From: an uncultured Streptococcus sp. | GTDB lineage: Bacteria; Bacillota; Bacilli; Lactobacillales; Streptococcaceae | Reading direction: 5' to 3' | DNA length: 53,999 bases | Assembly (NCBI RefSeq): GCF_943912555.1 | Contig: NZ_CALTUR010000001.1 | Span: 1 to 53,999, forward strand | In this document: piece after piece, positions 41,346 through 51,939 of the stretch | How the letters are laid out: each line of letters begins with the position of its first letter | Numbering within the stretch: the first letter of the stretch is position 1 | Notes under the pieces: generated by a model | Told to the model about the DNA's origin: nothing | The model's database searches: none | Seen by the model: the letters and a program-made list of their open reading frames with translations, nothing else | Made by a program: the position numbers and the translations under genes

Positions 41346-42602
41346 TTAGTAAGTCAATACAAAATATTTTTTCTTACCGCGACGGATAACAGTCAGTTCG
41401 TTTTCTAACTTATCTGCATCGCTCAAGACATAGTCAAGGTCTTGGATGCGGTCGCCGTTGACGTAGATAGCTCCGTTTTGGACATCTTCACGGGCTTGGC
41501 GTTTTGAGTTAACTACACCAGATGACACCAGCAGTTCCACGATATTGTGGTTTTCGTCTGCTTGAACTTGGTAGTTTGGAACTCCACGAAGTCCTTGTTT
41601 GAGTTCTTTAACAGAAAGGTTTTTGATGTTTCCTGCAAAGAGTTGCTCAGTGATGTTGAGGGCTTCTTTGTAAGCTTCTTCTCCGTGAACAAGTGTGACG
41701 ACTTCACGAGCCAAGACTTTTTGAGCCAAGCGTTCGTGTGGCGCCGCTTCAAACTGTTTACGGATGTCTTCAATCTCATCAAGTGACAAGAAAGTAAAGA
41801 TCTTCAAGAAGCGAACAGCGTCTGCGTCCATAACGTTCATCCAAAATTGGTACATTTCGTATGGAGAAGTCTTTTCAGGATTGAGCCAGACTGCGTTTCC
41901 TTCTGATTTACCAAATTTCTTACCAGTTGCATCTGTGATCAGTGGAACAGTGATAACGTGGCCAGTCTTGTCAGCTTTACGACGAAGTAATTCGGTACCA
42001 GCTGTCATATTTCCCCACTGGTCAGAACCACCGATTTGTAGCGTTACGTTGTGGTCTTGGTTAAGGACGAAGAAGTCGTAACCTTGCATGATTTGGTAAG
42101 CAAACTCAGTGTAAGAAATCCCTGTTTCGATCCGTTTTTTCACAGACTCCTTACTCATCATGTAGTTGACAGTAAAGTATTTTCCGATATCACGGAGGAA
42201 GTCAATGAAGCTGATACTGCCAAACCAGTCGTAGTTGTTGACCATGACAGCTTTATTTTCGCCATTTTCAAAGTCAAGAAAACGAGAAAGTTGTCCTTGG
42301 ATAGACTTGACCCAGCCATCTACTGTGTCTTTTGTTTGGAGACTACGTTCAGCATCTTTGAAGGACGGATCTCCGATGAGACCTGTAGCACCGCCAACGA
42401 GCGCATAAGGTTTGTGACCTGCTAGTTGCAAGCGACGACTTGTCAAGATTGCGACAAGGTGGCCTAGGTGAAGGCTGTCAGCAGTTGGATCGTAGCCAGT
42501 ATAATAAGAAACTTGACCTTCTTCTAGGGCTTTACGCAAAGCTTCTTCATCAGTCGTTTGAAAAATCAAACCACGCTCTTTTAGCTCATCAAAAATGTGC
42601 AT
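41346..42602 (-). CDS. tyrS: Tyrosyl-tRNA synthetase
   Basis: 418 residues, class I. HIGH-type motif [12 protein letters not shown] near residue 45, tyrosine pocket [18 protein letters not shown]-type KFGKSEG and a C-terminal S4-like domain (about 350-418, [20 protein letters not shown]). The upstream space to pbp1b is only about 130 bp and contains no T-box, unlike many Firmicute tyrS genes. RBS AAAAGGAGAAAAG. Confidence 0.97.
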   Translation of the reverse strand: MHIFDELKERGLIFQTTDEEALRKALEEGQVSYYTGYDPTADSLHLGHLVAILTSRRLQLAGHKPYALVGGATGLIGDPSFKDAERSLQTKDTVDGWVKSIQGQLSRFLDFENGENKAVMVNNYDWFGSISFIDFLRDIGKYFTVNYMMSKESVKKRIETGISYTEFAYQIMQGYDFFVLNQDHNVTLQIGGSDQWGNMTAGTELLRRKADKTGHVITVPLITDATGKKFGKSEGNAVWLNPEKTSPYEMYQFWMNVMDADAVRFLKIFTFLSLDEIEDIRKQFEAAPHERLAQKVLAREVVTLVHGEEAYKEALNITEQLFAGNIKNLSVKELKQGLRGVPNYQVQADENHNIVELLVSSGVVNSKRQAREDVQNGAIYVNGDRIQDLDYVLSDADKLENELTVIRRGKKKYFVLTY

Positions 42603-42716
42603 GTGTCTTTTCTCCTTTTTAAAATTATTGTTTCTAACTATTGTATCACAAACTTGGGCAATAGCCTAGCAGAATAGGGGAGAAAGTGGCTATTTTATTG
42701 AAAGTTTACCTTTTAT

Positions 42717-42724
42717 GGTATAAT
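42717..42724 (+). promoter_or_regulatory. pbp1b extended -10 box
   Basis: TGGTATAAT with TATAAT at 42719-42724, 20 bp before the start codon; -35 weak. Confidence 0.5.
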
Positions 42725-42743
42725 AGATAGAATGAGGAAATCC

Positions 42744-45194
42744 ATGCAAAATCAATTAAATGAATTAAAACAAAAAATGCTGGAATTTTTCCAGCGAGTA
42801 AAATCAAACATAAATCATAAAAAATCAGAGAAAGTCTTAGAAGAGAAGAAGTCGGATGGAACAGGTGGGCGAATTTTGTCTATCTTAGGGAGCATTTTGG
42901 CTGCTATCAAGGGAGTTTTGAATACTCTCTTTATTCTAGGCTTTATCGGTGGGCTTTTTGGTGCTGGTGTAGCTCTTGGTTATGGAGTTGCTTTGTTTGA
43001 CAAGGCTAAGGTTCCGTCAGCGGAGGACTTGGTCAAGCAGGTTAAGAATGTTTCTTCCATCTCAGAAATTGTTTATGCAGATGGGAGTGTCATTGCTTCT
43101 ATCGAGAGTGACTTACTGAGAACTTCTGTCTCATCTGAGGAGATATCGGACAATCTCAAAAAGGCTATCGTTGCAACTGAGGACGAACATTTTCTTGAAC
43201 ATAAAGGGGTTGTACCAAAAGCTGTGATTCGGGCGACCTTGGGAACCTTTGCAGGTTTGGGCTCATCTAGTGGGGGCTCGACCTTGACTCAACAGCTAAT
43301 CAAGCAACAAGTGGTCGGAGATGCTCCTACCTTGGCTCGTAAGGCTACAGAAATTTTTGATGCCCTTGCTTTAGAAAGAGTGATGGGAAAAGATGAGATC
43401 CTAACAGCCTATCTCAATATCGCTCCTTTTGGTAGAAATCATAAAGGGCAAAACATTGCAGGTGTCCAGCAAGCTGCTGAAGGGATTTTCGGTATTGATG
43501 CCAACAAGTTGAGTATTCCTCAAGCTGCCTTCCTAGCAGGTTTGCCCCAGAGTCCGATTACTTATTCTCCTTATGAAAATACTGGAGAGTTAAAGAGTGA
43601 TGAAGACTTAGAACTTGGTTTGAAGAGGGCCAAGGGAGTTCTCTATAACATGTACCGTACGGGTGCTTTAACTAAGGAAGAGTACGACCAGTACAAGGAT
43701 TATAATCTCAAACAAGACTTCTTGCCATCGGGAACTGTTAATGCTGTTTCGAGAGATTACCTTTATTTCACTGCTATGGCTGAAGCGACAGATCGGATGT
43801 ATGATTATTTGGTTCAGCAGGACAATGTTTCTAGCCAAGAGTTGAAAAAGGAAGCGGTTCAAAAGGCTTATCATGAGCGAGCGGAGCAGGAACTAAGTAA
43901 GGGTGGTTACAAAATCACTACAACGATCAATAAAAAAATTCATAACGCCATGCAAAATGCAGTTGCTAACTACGGTCGTTTGGTAGATGATTCGACTGGG
44001 CAGCCTGAAGTAGGGAATGTTTTGATGGACAATAAAACAGGGGCTGTTCTAGGTTTCGTTGGTGGTCGTAATTACCAGATAAACCAAAACAATCACGCCT
44101 TTGACACTAAGCGTTCTCCTGCCTCTACAACCAAACCTTTGCTGGCCTACGGTATTGCCATTGACCAAGGCTTGATGGGCAGCGCTAGTATCTTGTCCAA
44201 TTATCCGACAAAATTTTCTAATGGAAATCCTATCATGTATGTAAACAGTCCGGGTACAGGCATGATGACTTTGGGAGAAGCCTTGAACTATTCATGGAAT
44301 ATCCCAGCCTATTGGACCTATCGTATGCTTCGCGAGAAGGGTGTTGATGTCAAGGGCTACATGGAGAAAATGGGTTACGAGATTCCAGAGTATGGTATCG
44401 AAAGTTTGCCTATGGGCGGTGGTATTGAAGTCACAGTCGCCCAGCATACCAATGGGTATCAAACAATTGCTAATAACGGTATCTACCATCAGAAACATGT
44501 GATTTCTAAGATTGAATCATCTGATGGTAGAGTAATCTATGAATTCCAAGACAAACCAGTTCAAGTGTACTCGAAGGCAACAGCAACGATTATGCAGAGC
44601 TTGCTTCGTGAAGTGATTTCATCTCGAATCACTTCAAGTTTCCAAACGGACTTGGCTGCTATTAATTCAAACTTAGCTCGTGCAGACTGGATTGGTAAGA
44701 CTGGTACAACTAATGAAGATGAAAATATGTGGCTCATGCTTTCGACACCAAGATTGACTCTAGGTGGTTGGCTAGGTCATGATGACAACCGCCCAATGGC
44801 CAAGGGAGCGGGGCATTATCGAAATGCCAAGTATATGGCTCACTTGGTTAATGCTATCCAAGAGGCAGAGCCTGGCGTTTGGGGCAATGAACGCTTTAAT
44901 CTTGATTCTAGTGTGACGCAATCTCAGGTCCTCAGATCTACAGGGCAGAAGCCGGGTAAAGTAACTGTTAATGGAAAAACGGTGGATCTTTCAGGTTCTA
45001 CTGTAACGAGCTATTGGGCCAACAAGGCAGGGGCTCCTACGACAAGCTATCACTTTGCTATTGGAGGAAGTGAATCAGATTATCAAAATGCTTGGTCAAG
45101 TATTATTGGTAGTTTCTCAGCTACACCAAGTTCAAGTAGTAGTTCTAGCAGTACCTCAAGTTCATCATCTACCCAACCAAATAGTAGAAGATAG
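42744..45194 (+). CDS. pbp1b: Class A penicillin-binding protein 1b
   Basis: 816 residues from ATG 42744 ([18 protein letters not shown] upstream; an in-frame ATG 12 bp earlier has no ribosome site). Cytoplasmic basic tail, one membrane helix (about 55-85), glycosyltransferase domain ([34 protein letters not shown]) and transpeptidase domain with SxxK STTK, SxN SWN and KTGTT. C-terminal Ser-rich tail. Polymerises and cross-links peptidoglycan. The sequence is clearly related to, but different from, pneumococcal PBP1b, with most change near both ends, which supports a non-pneumococcal species. Confidence 0.96.
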   Translation: MQNQLNELKQKMLEFFQRVKSNINHKKSEKVLEEKKSDGTGGRILSILGSILAAIKGVLNTLFILGFIGGLFGAGVALGYGVALFDKAKVPSAEDLVKQVKNVSSISEIVYADGSVIASIESDLLRTSVSSEEISDNLKKAIVATEDEHFLEHKGVVPKAVIRATLGTFAGLGSSSGGSTLTQQLIKQQVVGDAPTLARKATEIFDALALERVMGKDEILTAYLNIAPFGRNHKGQNIAGVQQAAEGIFGIDANKLSIPQAAFLAGLPQSPITYSPYENTGELKSDEDLELGLKRAKGVLYNMYRTGALTKEEYDQYKDYNLKQDFLPSGTVNAVSRDYLYFTAMAEATDRMYDYLVQQDNVSSQELKKEAVQKAYHERAEQELSKGGYKITTTINKKIHNAMQNAVANYGRLVDDSTGQPEVGNVLMDNKTGAVLGFVGGRNYQINQNNHAFDTKRSPASTTKPLLAYGIAIDQGLMGSASILSNYPTKFSNGNPIMYVNSPGTGMMTLGEALNYSWNIPAYWTYRMLREKGVDVKGYMEKMGYEIPEYGIESLPMGGGIEVTVAQHTNGYQTIANNGIYHQKHVISKIESSDGRVIYEFQDKPVQVYSKATATIMQSLLREVISSRITSSFQTDLAAINSNLARADWIGKTGTTNEDENMWLMLSTPRLTLGGWLGHDDNRPMAKGAGHYRNAKYMAHLVNAIQEAEPGVWGNERFNLDSSVTQSQVLRSTGQKPGKVTVNGKTVDLSGSTVTSYWANKAGAPTTSYHFAIGGSESDYQNAWSSIIGSFSATPSSSSSSSSTSSSSSTQPNSRR

Positions 45195-45198
45195 GAAG

Positions 45199-45223
45199 GT
45201 GGCATTGATTGCCACTTTTTTCT
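45199..45223 (+). terminator. pbp1b terminator
   Basis: GTGGCA (45199-45204) and TGCCAC (45210-45215), then TTTTTTC. Confidence 0.85.
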
Positions 45224-45250
45224 TTTGTCCTTTCGTGTTACAATAAAGGT

Positions 45251-46162
45251 ATGAATCAGTATCAGAAAAAGATTGTTAAAGGAACCATTTATTCGCTTCT
45301 ATCTGGCTTAATCTGGGGAATCTGTGGGATTCTAGGAGAGTATTTCTTTACCCATTATCAGGTGTCCTCTGGCTGGATTACCTCTATGCGTTTGACACTG
45401 GCAGGGAGTCTTGTGCTCATTTGGTCTGCAGTGCAATTAAAATCTCAAGTGCTAGATATTTGGCGAGATAAGAAAAATTACCTGCCTTTTTTAGCCTACG
45501 CTATTTTGGGAATTTTCTCAGTCCAGTATTTTTTCTATCTCTGCGTAGAATACTCAAATGCTGCGACAGCAACTATTTTACAGTTTATCAGCCCTGTCTT
45601 TATTCTTTTTTACAATCTTTTGGTTTATCAAAAACGAGCGTCAAAAAGTGCTATTTTTTATGTTTTGATTGCCATGTTGGGTGTTTGTCTGATGGCAACA
45701 AAGGGAGATCTCTCTCAGTTATCTATGACACCACTAGCCCTTATAACAGGTTTGCTGAGTGCCATGGGTGTTATGTTTAATGTCATCTTGCCCCAACCTT
45801 TTGCGAAGCGCTATGGTTTTGTTCCGACGGTTGGGTGGGGGATGATTTTGGCAGGTTTATTTAGCAATGTCCTCTCGCCAGTTTATCATCTTTCCTTTAC
45901 TCTTGATATTTGGAGTATCTTGATTTGCCTTATTATTGCTTTCTTCGGGACAGCTTTTGCTTTTTTTATTTCCATGAAGGCTGTGTCCTTGGTTTCTCCT
46001 TTGGTGGTTTCTGTTATCAGTGCCAGTGAACCTCTCTCTTCTGCTCTCTTGAGTGTTTTATTTTTAGGTTTGGTAGTGGATTGGTCCCTTCTTCTAGCGA
46101 TGGCCCTGATTATTTTACCCATGATTTTCTTATCAATAGAAGAAGCGAAAGAAAGTAAATAA
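45251..46162 (+). CDS. EamA-family (DMT) transporter
   Basis: 303 residues from ATG 45251 (AAAGGT upstream; the frame is open 42 bp further). Ten hydrophobic helices in two five-helix repeats, with the EamA patterns LSGLIWGICGILGEYFFTHY, YSNAATATILQFISPVFILF and SVISASEPLSSALLSVLFL. Exports or imports a small metabolite; the substrate is unknown. Its position between pbp1b and dapD is as in pneumococcus. Confidence 0.87.
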   Translation: MNQYQKKIVKGTIYSLLSGLIWGICGILGEYFFTHYQVSSGWITSMRLTLAGSLVLIWSAVQLKSQVLDIWRDKKNYLPFLAYAILGIFSVQYFFYLCVEYSNAATATILQFISPVFILFYNLLVYQKRASKSAIFYVLIAMLGVCLMATKGDLSQLSMTPLALITGLLSAMGVMFNVILPQPFAKRYGFVPTVGWGMILAGLFSNVLSPVYHLSFTLDIWSILICLIIAFFGTAFAFFISMKAVSLVSPLVVSVISASEPLSSALLSVLFLGLVVDWSLLLAMALIILPMIFLSIEEAKESK

Positions 46163-46191
46163 AAAGTCTTTTCTTAATTCTAAAAGTGTGC

Positions 46192-46351
46192 TATACTAGA
46201 ATGGTCAATAAAACACGGGGAGATAGTTGTGAAGAGTGTTTTTAGGTTGTATCGGTAGGGGCTTGCTTTTACCGACAGCACGTTTTATCTCACATCCCTA
46301 AAAATCATACCTAAAAACAAACAAAAAGGCTTCAAATTTGAGGCCTTTTTT
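46192..46351 (+). ncRNA. Structured leader or small RNA upstream of dapD
   Basis: Extended -10 TGCTATACT (46192-46197), then about 145 nt without a reading frame, ending in a strong terminator. Stems: GAGATA (46220-46225) with TATCTC (46286-46291), TCGGTA (46252-46257) with TACCGA (46270-46275), GTTTTTAGGT (46238-46247) with ACCTAAAAAC (46309-46318). The last left arm can alternatively pair with CCTAAAAA at 46297-46304. It could be a riboswitch-type leader of dapD or an independent sRNA. It matches no lysine riboswitch or T-box that I can recognise. Confidence 0.6.
46322..46351 (+). terminator. Terminator ending the dapD leader
   Basis: AAAAAGGC (46323-46330) pairs with GCCTTTTT, extended by TCAAA/TTTGA with one G-U pair, followed by T. 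It lies 40 bp before dapD, so read-through or a second promoter is needed for dapD. Confidence 0.85.
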
Positions 46352-46390
46352 GGTAGAATAGGTATCATTAAAATGAACTAGGAGGCGCCT

Positions 46391-47089
46391 ATGACTGCTA
46401 CAAAAATGAACGCACAAGAAATTATCCAATTTATCGCCAATGCTGAAAAGAAAACCAGTGTGAAAGTAACTTTTGAGGGACAACTCGCAACTGCTGTACC
46501 TAGCTCTGTTGTCAAATTAGGGAATGTCCTATTTGGAGACTGGAAGGACGTGGCTCCGCTTCTCGATGGCTTGGTAGAAAATCAAGACTATGTTGTTGAA
46601 CAAGATGCTCGTAATTCTGCAGTTCCCTTGCTAGATAAACGTGCTATCAACGCTCGTATCGAGCCAGGTGCTATTATCCGTGATCAGGTTGAAATTGGTA
46701 ACAATGCTGTTATCATGATGGGAGCGGTTATCAATATCGGTGCTGAAATTGGTGCAGGAACTATGATTGACATGGGTGCTATCCTTGGTGGCCGTGCTAT
46801 CGTTGGGAAAAACAGTCACGTTGGAGCAGGTGCGGTTCTTGCAGGTGTGATTGAGCCAGCTAGCGCAGAACCAGTCCGTGTTGGAGACAATGTTCTCATA
46901 GGTGCTAATGCAGTGGTTATCGAAGGGGTCCAAATCGGTAGTGGTTCAGTTGTCGCAGCAGGAGCTATTGTTACCCAAGATGTCCCAGAAAACGTGGTGG
47001 TAGCAGGTGTTCCAGCTCGTATTATCAAAGAGATTGATGCCCAAACCCAACAAAAAACAGCGCTAGAGGATGCGCTTCGTACCTTATAA
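46391..47089 (+). CDS. dapD: Tetrahydrodipicolinate N-acetyltransferase
   Basis: 232 residues. N-terminal helical domain, then a left-handed beta helix made of hexapeptide repeats ([55 protein letters not shown]), C-terminal helix. Acetylates tetrahydrodipicolinate in the acetyl branch of lysine and diaminopimelate synthesis, supplying wall lysine. The next gene removes the acetyl group. RBS AGGAGG 8 bp from the ATG. Also called dapH. Confidence 0.95.
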   Translation: MTATKMNAQEIIQFIANAEKKTSVKVTFEGQLATAVPSSVVKLGNVLFGDWKDVAPLLDGLVENQDYVVEQDARNSAVPLLDKRAINARIEPGAIIRDQVEIGNNAVIMMGAVINIGAEIGAGTMIDMGAILGGRAIVGKNSHVGAGAVLAGVIEPASAEPVRVGDNVLIGANAVVIEGVQIGSGSVVAAGAIVTQDVPENVVVAGVPARIIKEIDAQTQQKTALEDALRTL

Positions 47090-47102
47090 TTGTAAAAGTA
47101 AT

Positions 47103-47135
47103 AAAGAGGCGGAACCCTTCTTCCAGCCTCTTTCT
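47103..47135 (+). terminator. Hairpin between dapD and dapL
   Basis: AAAGAGGC (47103-47110) and GCCTCTTT (47126-47133). Tail TCTG is weak, so partial read-through to dapL is likely. Confidence 0.65.
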
Positions 47136-47156
47136 GCTATATCGGAGGATAGATAG

Positions 47157-48287
47157 ATGTTAGATTTGATTCAGACTAGACGAGATTTGCACCAGATTCC
47201 AGAGATTGGCTTGGAGGAGTTCAAGACTCAGGCTTATCTGCTGGATGTGATTGAGAAATTGACTGCGGGCAAGGAGTTTGTTCAAGTTCGTACTTGGCGG
47301 ACAGGTATTTTGGTTTATTTGCAGGGAAGTCAGCCAGAGCGTACTATTGGTTGGAGAACAGATATTGATGGCCTGCCTATTGTCGAACAAACAGGACTTC
47401 CTTTTGCTTCTCAGCACCAAGGTCGCATGCACGCCTGTGGACATGATTTCCACATGACTATTGCCTTGGGCTGTCTTGAGCGAGCCCTTGAGGAGCAACC
47501 AAAGAACAATCTGCTCTTTCTGTTTCAGCCTGCTGAAGAAAATGAAGCTGGTGGCATGCTCATGTATGAAGATGGCGCTTTTGGAGACTGGTTGCCAGAT
47601 CAATTTTATGGTCTTCATGTTCGACCAGATTTAAAAGTCGGTCAGATTGCGACCAATACTCATACACTCTTTGCAGGGACTTGCGAGGTGAAGATCCGTT
47701 TCAAAGGCAAAGGTGGGCACGCAGCCTTTCCGCATGAAGCCAATGATGCTTTGGTGGCGGCTAGTTACTTTGTGACCCAGGTGCAGTCAGTTGTCAGCCG
47801 TAATGTCAACCCAATCGAGGGAGCAGTGGTGACCTTTGGAGTTTTCCAAGCTGGAACAACAAACAATGTCATCACAGATACAGCCTTTTTGCATGGAACT
47901 ATTCGGGCCTTGACACAGGACATGAGTCTCTTGGTGCAAAAAAGGGTCAAAACAGTTGCAGAAGGAGTTGCAGCTGCCTTCGATATGGAAGTCGAAGTGG
48001 AACTCAAACAAGGGGGGTACCTGCCTGTTGAGAACCATCCAGCCTTGGCGCGTGAACTAATGGACTTTTTTGAAGAGAAAGACGGAATCGAGTTGATTGA
48101 TATCGAACCTGCTATGACAGGCGAAGACTTTGGTTATCTCCTTTCAAAAGTTGATGGCGTTATGTTCTGGCTTGGTATAGATAGTCCTTATGCCCTTCAT
48201 CACCCTCAGATGAGTCCCAGGGAAGAGGCATTAGCTATTGGGGTGGATGCGGTCTCTAGTTTCCTGAAAAAGAAGGCAACAGAGTAG
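47157..48287 (+). CDS. dapL: N-acetyldiaminopimelate deacetylase
   Basis: 376 residues, M20 peptidase family. Metal and catalytic motifs: [29 protein letters not shown] with the metal Cys/His, [12 protein letters not shown] with the catalytic Glu, GLHVRPDL. The insertion (dimerisation) domain is about residues 175-290. Deacetylates N-acetyl-LL-diaminopimelate, the next-but-one step after DapD. Other M20 amidohydrolases look similar; the neighbour fixes the assignment. Confidence 0.9.
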   Translation: MLDLIQTRRDLHQIPEIGLEEFKTQAYLLDVIEKLTAGKEFVQVRTWRTGILVYLQGSQPERTIGWRTDIDGLPIVEQTGLPFASQHQGRMHACGHDFHMTIALGCLERALEEQPKNNLLFLFQPAEENEAGGMLMYEDGAFGDWLPDQFYGLHVRPDLKVGQIATNTHTLFAGTCEVKIRFKGKGGHAAFPHEANDALVAASYFVTQVQSVVSRNVNPIEGAVVTFGVFQAGTTNNVITDTAFLHGTIRALTQDMSLLVQKRVKTVAEGVAAAFDMEVEVELKQGGYLPVENHPALARELMDFFEEKDGIELIDIEPAMTGEDFGYLLSKVDGVMFWLGIDSPYALHHPQMSPREEALAIGVDAVSSFLKKKATE

Positions 48288-48298
48288 AGGGATTGTCT

Positions 48299-48838
48299 AT
48301 GAAATCGGAATTACGCAAGCAAGTCTTGCATGAAATGAAGGCTATATCTCAAGAGCAAAAACAGTTTATAGACCAAGCTTTAACCGAGCAACTTTTACAA
48401 CACCCCTTTTACCAAGAAGCCAAGGTCATCGCAACCTACCTCTCTTTTCCTCATGAGTTTCAAACGCAGGAACTGATTGAGCAGGCGCTGAGGGACTGCA
48501 AGAAGGTTCTGATACCCAAAACCTATTCCAAGGGGCGCATGGACTTTGTGGTCTATGATCCACAGCAGTTGGTAAAAACTTCCTTTGGATTACTGGAACC
48601 ACAGGGAGATTTGGAAGTAGTGGATGTCTCTCAGATTGATTTGATTCATGTTCCTGGTCTGGCTTTTACGACGGAAGGATATCGGATTGGCTATGGTGGA
48701 GGTTATTATGACCGCTATCTGGAACATTTTACTGGTCATACTTTGAGTACGGTTTATCCTTGTCAAATTCGGGACTTTATACCTGAGGACCATGATATCC
48801 CTGTTCAGGAGGTACTGATTGATGAAAGAAATCTTTGA
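48299..48838 (+). CDS. 5-formyltetrahydrofolate cyclo-ligase
   Basis: 179 residues from ATG 48299 (GAGGG 7 bp upstream; TTG 6 bp earlier is possible). Family motifs: VIATYLSFPHEFQTQELIEQ and GLAFTTEGYRIGYGGGYYDRY. Converts 5-formyl-THF to 5,10-methenyl-THF using ATP. Overlaps the rhomboid gene by 17 bp. Confidence 0.92.
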   Translation: MKSELRKQVLHEMKAISQEQKQFIDQALTEQLLQHPFYQEAKVIATYLSFPHEFQTQELIEQALRDCKKVLIPKTYSKGRMDFVVYDPQQLVKTSFGLLEPQGDLEVVDVSQIDLIHVPGLAFTTEGYRIGYGGGYYDRYLEHFTGHTLSTVYPCQIRDFIPEDHDIPVQEVLIDERNL

Positions 48839-49496
48839 TAGGCGTTACCCTGTGACGAGTTTTTTCCTCTTAGTGACGGCCTTGGTGTTTCTACTAATGT
48901 TGGTGACTGCAGGCGGAAACTTTGACAGGGCAGATACATTATTTCGATTTGGAGCCATGTATGGGCCAGCTATTCACCTCTTTCCTGAGCAGGTTTGGCG
49001 TCTCTTTTCTGCCATTTTTGTTCATATTGGTTGGGAGCATTTTATTGTCAATATGCTTTCGCTCTATTATCTTGGTAGGCAAGTAGAGGAAATTTTCGGA
49101 TCCAAGAAGTTTTTCTTTCTCTACCTATTATCTGGAATGATGGGCAATCTCTTTGTTTTTGTATTTAGTCCCAAATCCTTAGCAGCAGGAGCTTCTACCT
49201 CTCTCTATGGACTATTTGCTGCGATTATCATTCTTCGTTATGCAACTCGCAACCCTTATATCCAACAGCTAGGGCAATCTTATCTGACACTTTTTGTGGT
49301 TAACATTATTGGAAGTGTTCTGATTCCAGGAATAAGCCTAGCAGGCCATATCGGTGGTGCAGTTGGTGGAGCATTACTAGCAGTTATCTTTCCAGTTCGA
49401 GGAGAAAGACGGATGTATAGCGCTAGTCAGAGACTGGTAGCGTTAGTGTTATTCGTAGTACTTGCAGTCTTGCTTCTCTACCAGGGAATGGGATGA
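48822..49496 (+). CDS. Rhomboid-family intramembrane serine protease
   Basis: 224 residues from ATG 48822 (AGGAGG upstream). Six or seven helices; catalytic Ser in GASTSLYGLFAA (GxS), catalytic His in LAGHIGGAVGGAL, and the stabilising HxxxN in EHFIVNMLS. Cleaves membrane-embedded substrates; in pneumococcus the orthologue has been linked to competence-type signalling and quality control in some reports. Co-translated with the cyclo-ligase. Confidence 0.9.
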   Translation: MKEIFDRRYPVTSFFLLVTALVFLLMLVTAGGNFDRADTLFRFGAMYGPAIHLFPEQVWRLFSAIFVHIGWEHFIVNMLSLYYLGRQVEEIFGSKKFFFLYLLSGMMGNLFVFVFSPKSLAAGASTSLYGLFAAIIILRYATRNPYIQQLGQSYLTLFVVNIIGSVLIPGISLAGHIGGAVGGALLAVIFPVRGERRMYSASQRLVALVLFVVLAVLLLYQGMG

Positions 49497-49510
49497 AAAT
49501 TTATGTAATG

Positions 49511-49546
49511 AAAAAAGATAAGGCATTTTTTGAACCTTATCTTTTT
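49511..49546. terminator. Bidirectional terminator between rhomboid gene and galU
   Basis: AAAAAGATAAGG (49512-49523) pairs with CCTTATCTTTTT (49535-49546). Confidence 0.85.
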
Positions 49547-49549
49547 ATG

Positions 49550-50449
49550 TTATTCCTTCTCAGCCAATTCTTTTCCCAGTTGGATGAGGTAATCTTTCAA
49601 GTCATCTTTGACTTGTGGATGTTTAAGGGCGTAGTCAATAGATGTTTTCATAAAGCCAAACTTATACCCAACGTCGTAACGAGCTCCTGTAAATTCACGG
49701 GCAAAAACACGCTGTGTTTTATTAAGGGTATCAATAGCGTCGGTAAGTTGGATTTCATTTCCAGCACCGGGAGCTTGATTTTCTAAGATATCAAAAATTT
49801 CTGGTGTGAGAAGATAGCGTCCGATGATTGCCAAGTCACTTGGAGCATCTTCTGGGGCTGGTTTTTCAACGAAAGTTTCGACACTGTAGAGACCATTAAT
49901 CCCTTCACCCTGAGGAGCTATAACTCCATATGCTGAAACTTCTTCATGAGGGACAGGCATAACAGCAATTGTTGATGCGTGAGTCAACTCGTAATCATTC
50001 ATCAATTGTTTTGTCAAAGGTACAGCGTTGTCATCTGTGATATCCATTAGGTCGTCACCCAGCATGACAACAAAGGGCTCATTCCCTACAAAAGCTTTGG
50101 CTTGTAAGACAGCGTCTCCCAGACCACGAGGATGGCTTTGACGGATAAAGTGAAGGCGAATGCCAGTTGTTTCGTCTACCAATTTTAGCAAGTCATGTTT
50201 GCCTTTTTCTTTGAGGTTGTACTCAAGCTCAAAGTTTGAGTCAAAGTGGTCTTCAATAGAACGTTTTGATTTACCAGTGACAACCAGAATATCTTCAATC
50301 CCTGATTTAAGAGCTTCTTCGACGATAAATTGGATAGTTGGTTTGTCCACAATTGGCAACATTTCTTTAGCAAGTGCTTTGGTTGCTGGTAAAAATCGAG
50401 TCCCGAGTCCAGCGGCAGGGATGACTGCCTTTCTAACTTTTGATGTCAT
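49550..50449 (-). CDS. galU: UTP-glucose-1-phosphate uridylyltransferase
   Basis: 299 residues. Nucleotide-binding signature [20 protein letters not shown] at the N-terminus, VMLGDDLMD and [20 protein letters not shown] further on. Makes UDP-glucose for capsule, glycolipids and teichoic acids. Lies 21 bp after gpsA on the same strand, one operon. RBS AAAGGA. Confidence 0.96.
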   Translation of the reverse strand: MTSKVRKAVIPAAGLGTRFLPATKALAKEMLPIVDKPTIQFIVEEALKSGIEDILVVTGKSKRSIEDHFDSNFELEYNLKEKGKHDLLKLVDETTGIRLHFIRQSHPRGLGDAVLQAKAFVGNEPFVVMLGDDLMDITDDNAVPLTKQLMNDYELTHASTIAVMPVPHEEVSAYGVIAPQGEGINGLYSVETFVEKPAPEDAPSDLAIIGRYLLTPEIFDILENQAPGAGNEIQLTDAIDTLNKTQRVFAREFTGARYDVGYKFGFMKTSIDYALKHPQVKDDLKDYLIQLGKELAEKE

Positions 50450-50470
50450 AAGAATCCTTTCTTTAGAGGG

Positions 50471-51487
50471 TTAAGACCACTCATTTTCTGCTTTAAATTC
50501 ATTGTTCATGATGTCATAAATGGCATCTTTGATATTGGTTCCGTGGTAGATAACTTGATAAATGGCCTGTGTAATGGGCATATAGACTCCAAGTTCCTGC
50601 GCTAGTTCGTAGGCTGCTCGAGTTGTTGAGATTCCTTCAATCACCATGCCCATATTGGCTTCGATATCAGCTAGGGATTCTCCACGACCAAGAGCATCTC
50701 CAGCTCTCCAGTTACGAGAGTGGATGGAGGTTCCCGTTACGATCAAGTCTCCTACACCAGACAAGCCACTATAGGTCAATGGACTGGCCCCGAGTGCTAC
50801 TCCTAGGCGGGTAATTTCTGCCAATCCTCGAGCGATGATGGCTGCCTTGGCATTGTCACCAAATCCCAAACCATGTAAAGCTCCAGCACCGACAGCGATA
50901 ATGTTTTTAAGAGCACCAGCGGTTTCGACCCCGATAACATCCGTATTGGTATAAAGTCGGAAGTAGTGATTGCTAAAGAGTTCTTGAACGTATTGAGCCG
51001 TTTGTAAATCTTTAGAAGAAGCAGTGATTAAAGTCAGGTCACGTACAATGGTTTCTTCCGCATGACTAGGTCCTGAAACAACGACAATATCACTGCGGAG
51101 ATGTTCAGGAATTTCTTCTTCAAGGATGGTTGATAATCGTTTATGGCTATCAGGTTCTAATCCCTTTGATGCGTGCATGATGATAGCCTTATGGTCTAAG
51201 GTTTTTGCAACTTGTTGGGCAACAAGTCGTGTCACTTTTGTTGGGACAACAAACAAAATCGCATCTACATCTTTCAGTGCCTCTGATAAGTCGGTGTAGG
51301 CAATGATATTTTCATCTAGAACGATATCTTTAAAGTAGTGTTTGTTAGTATGATTAGTATTAATTTCATTGATTTGCTCGGGAATGTTTCCCCAAATACG
51401 TACCTCGTGTCCATTGTCATTTAAGACTTGTGAAAGGGCAGTTCCCCAAGAACCAGGCCCCAAGACGGCGATGGTTTGTTTTTCCAT
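50471..51487 (-). CDS. gpsA: Glycerol-3-phosphate dehydrogenase [NAD(P)+]
   Basis: 338 residues. Rossmann motif [15 protein letters not shown], catalytic-region [20 protein letters not shown] with the conserved Lys, and the C-terminal [17 protein letters not shown]. Produces sn-glycerol-3-phosphate for phospholipids and teichoic acids. First gene of gpsA-galU; RBS AAGGAG. Confidence 0.96.
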   Translation of the reverse strand: MEKQTIAVLGPGSWGTALSQVLNDNGHEVRIWGNIPEQINEINTNHTNKHYFKDIVLDENIIAYTDLSEALKDVDAILFVVPTKVTRLVAQQVAKTLDHKAIIMHASKGLEPDSHKRLSTILEEEIPEHLRSDIVVVSGPSHAEETIVRDLTLITASSKDLQTAQYVQELFSNHYFRLYTNTDVIGVETAGALKNIIAVGAGALHGLGFGDNAKAAIIARGLAEITRLGVALGASPLTYSGLSGVGDLIVTGTSIHSRNWRAGDALGRGESLADIEANMGMVIEGISTTRAAYELAQELGVYMPITQAIYQVIYHGTNIKDAIYDIMNNEFKAENEWS

Positions 51488-51592
51488 GATTTTCTCCTTA
51501 ATAGAGTCCTTTTCATTATTCTATCATATTCTAGAGGATTTTGCACTTGCATTGCTGGGGAAGTGGTGGCTTTGTTACTTCAAAAATATACA

Positions 51593-51631
51593 AAAACCGA
51601 GACGAAGTGATAAACTCTTAGTCTCGGTTTT
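51593..51631 (-). terminator. Terminator of the small gene at 51657
   Basis: AAAACCGAGAC (51593-51603) and GTCTCGGTTTT (51621-51631), perfect 11-bp stem; on the minus strand it ends in a U-run. Confidence 0.85.
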
Positions 51632-51656
51632 GATATTTCTTAAAGTATAGCTAGGC

Positions 51657-51902
51657 TTATTTCAATTGATCTGTAATGTCTTTTGATAGCAACATTCCTA
51701 GATGATAAGTTTTATTGATGTAAGCAATGACATCATTGATATTTTCAGTCGTGTGAATTTTCTCTTTGATGTCAGCCCTGAATGTTTCATCCTTTAAAAG
51801 TTGTTCTTGATAGAGTTTCTGAAGTCTCTCTTTTTCATACTTGTTGAGAAGAAAAAGGAAAACCAAGCTAATTACAACGAGGATATAAGCATATTGGCTC
51901 AT
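51657..51902 (-). CDS. Small single-pass membrane protein
   Basis: 81 residues. N-terminal membrane helix (AYILVVISLVFLFLLN), then a charged helical region (KYEKERLQKLYQEQLLKDET) and ENINDVIAYINKTYHLGMLL. RBS AAGGAG. Such bitopic helical proteins are common in streptococci; function unknown. It lies between gpsA and a hairpin-repeat region. Confidence 0.7.
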   Translation of the reverse strand: MSQYAYILVVISLVFLFLLNKYEKERLQKLYQEQLLKDETFRADIKEKIHTTENINDVIAYINKTYHLGMLLSKDITDQLK

Positions 51903-51939
51903 AGAATATCTCCTTGGATAGTGAGGAAGTAGTAGTGAG

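Noticed and set aside
42603..42743. T-box leader for tyrS
   Set aside because: The divergent gap to pbp1b is too short, and no specifier loop or T-box core sequence is visible.
46192..46351. Lysine riboswitch as the identity of the dapD leader
   Set aside because: The conserved lysine-aptamer core could not be found; stems and loop sequences differ, so only a generic structured RNA is called.
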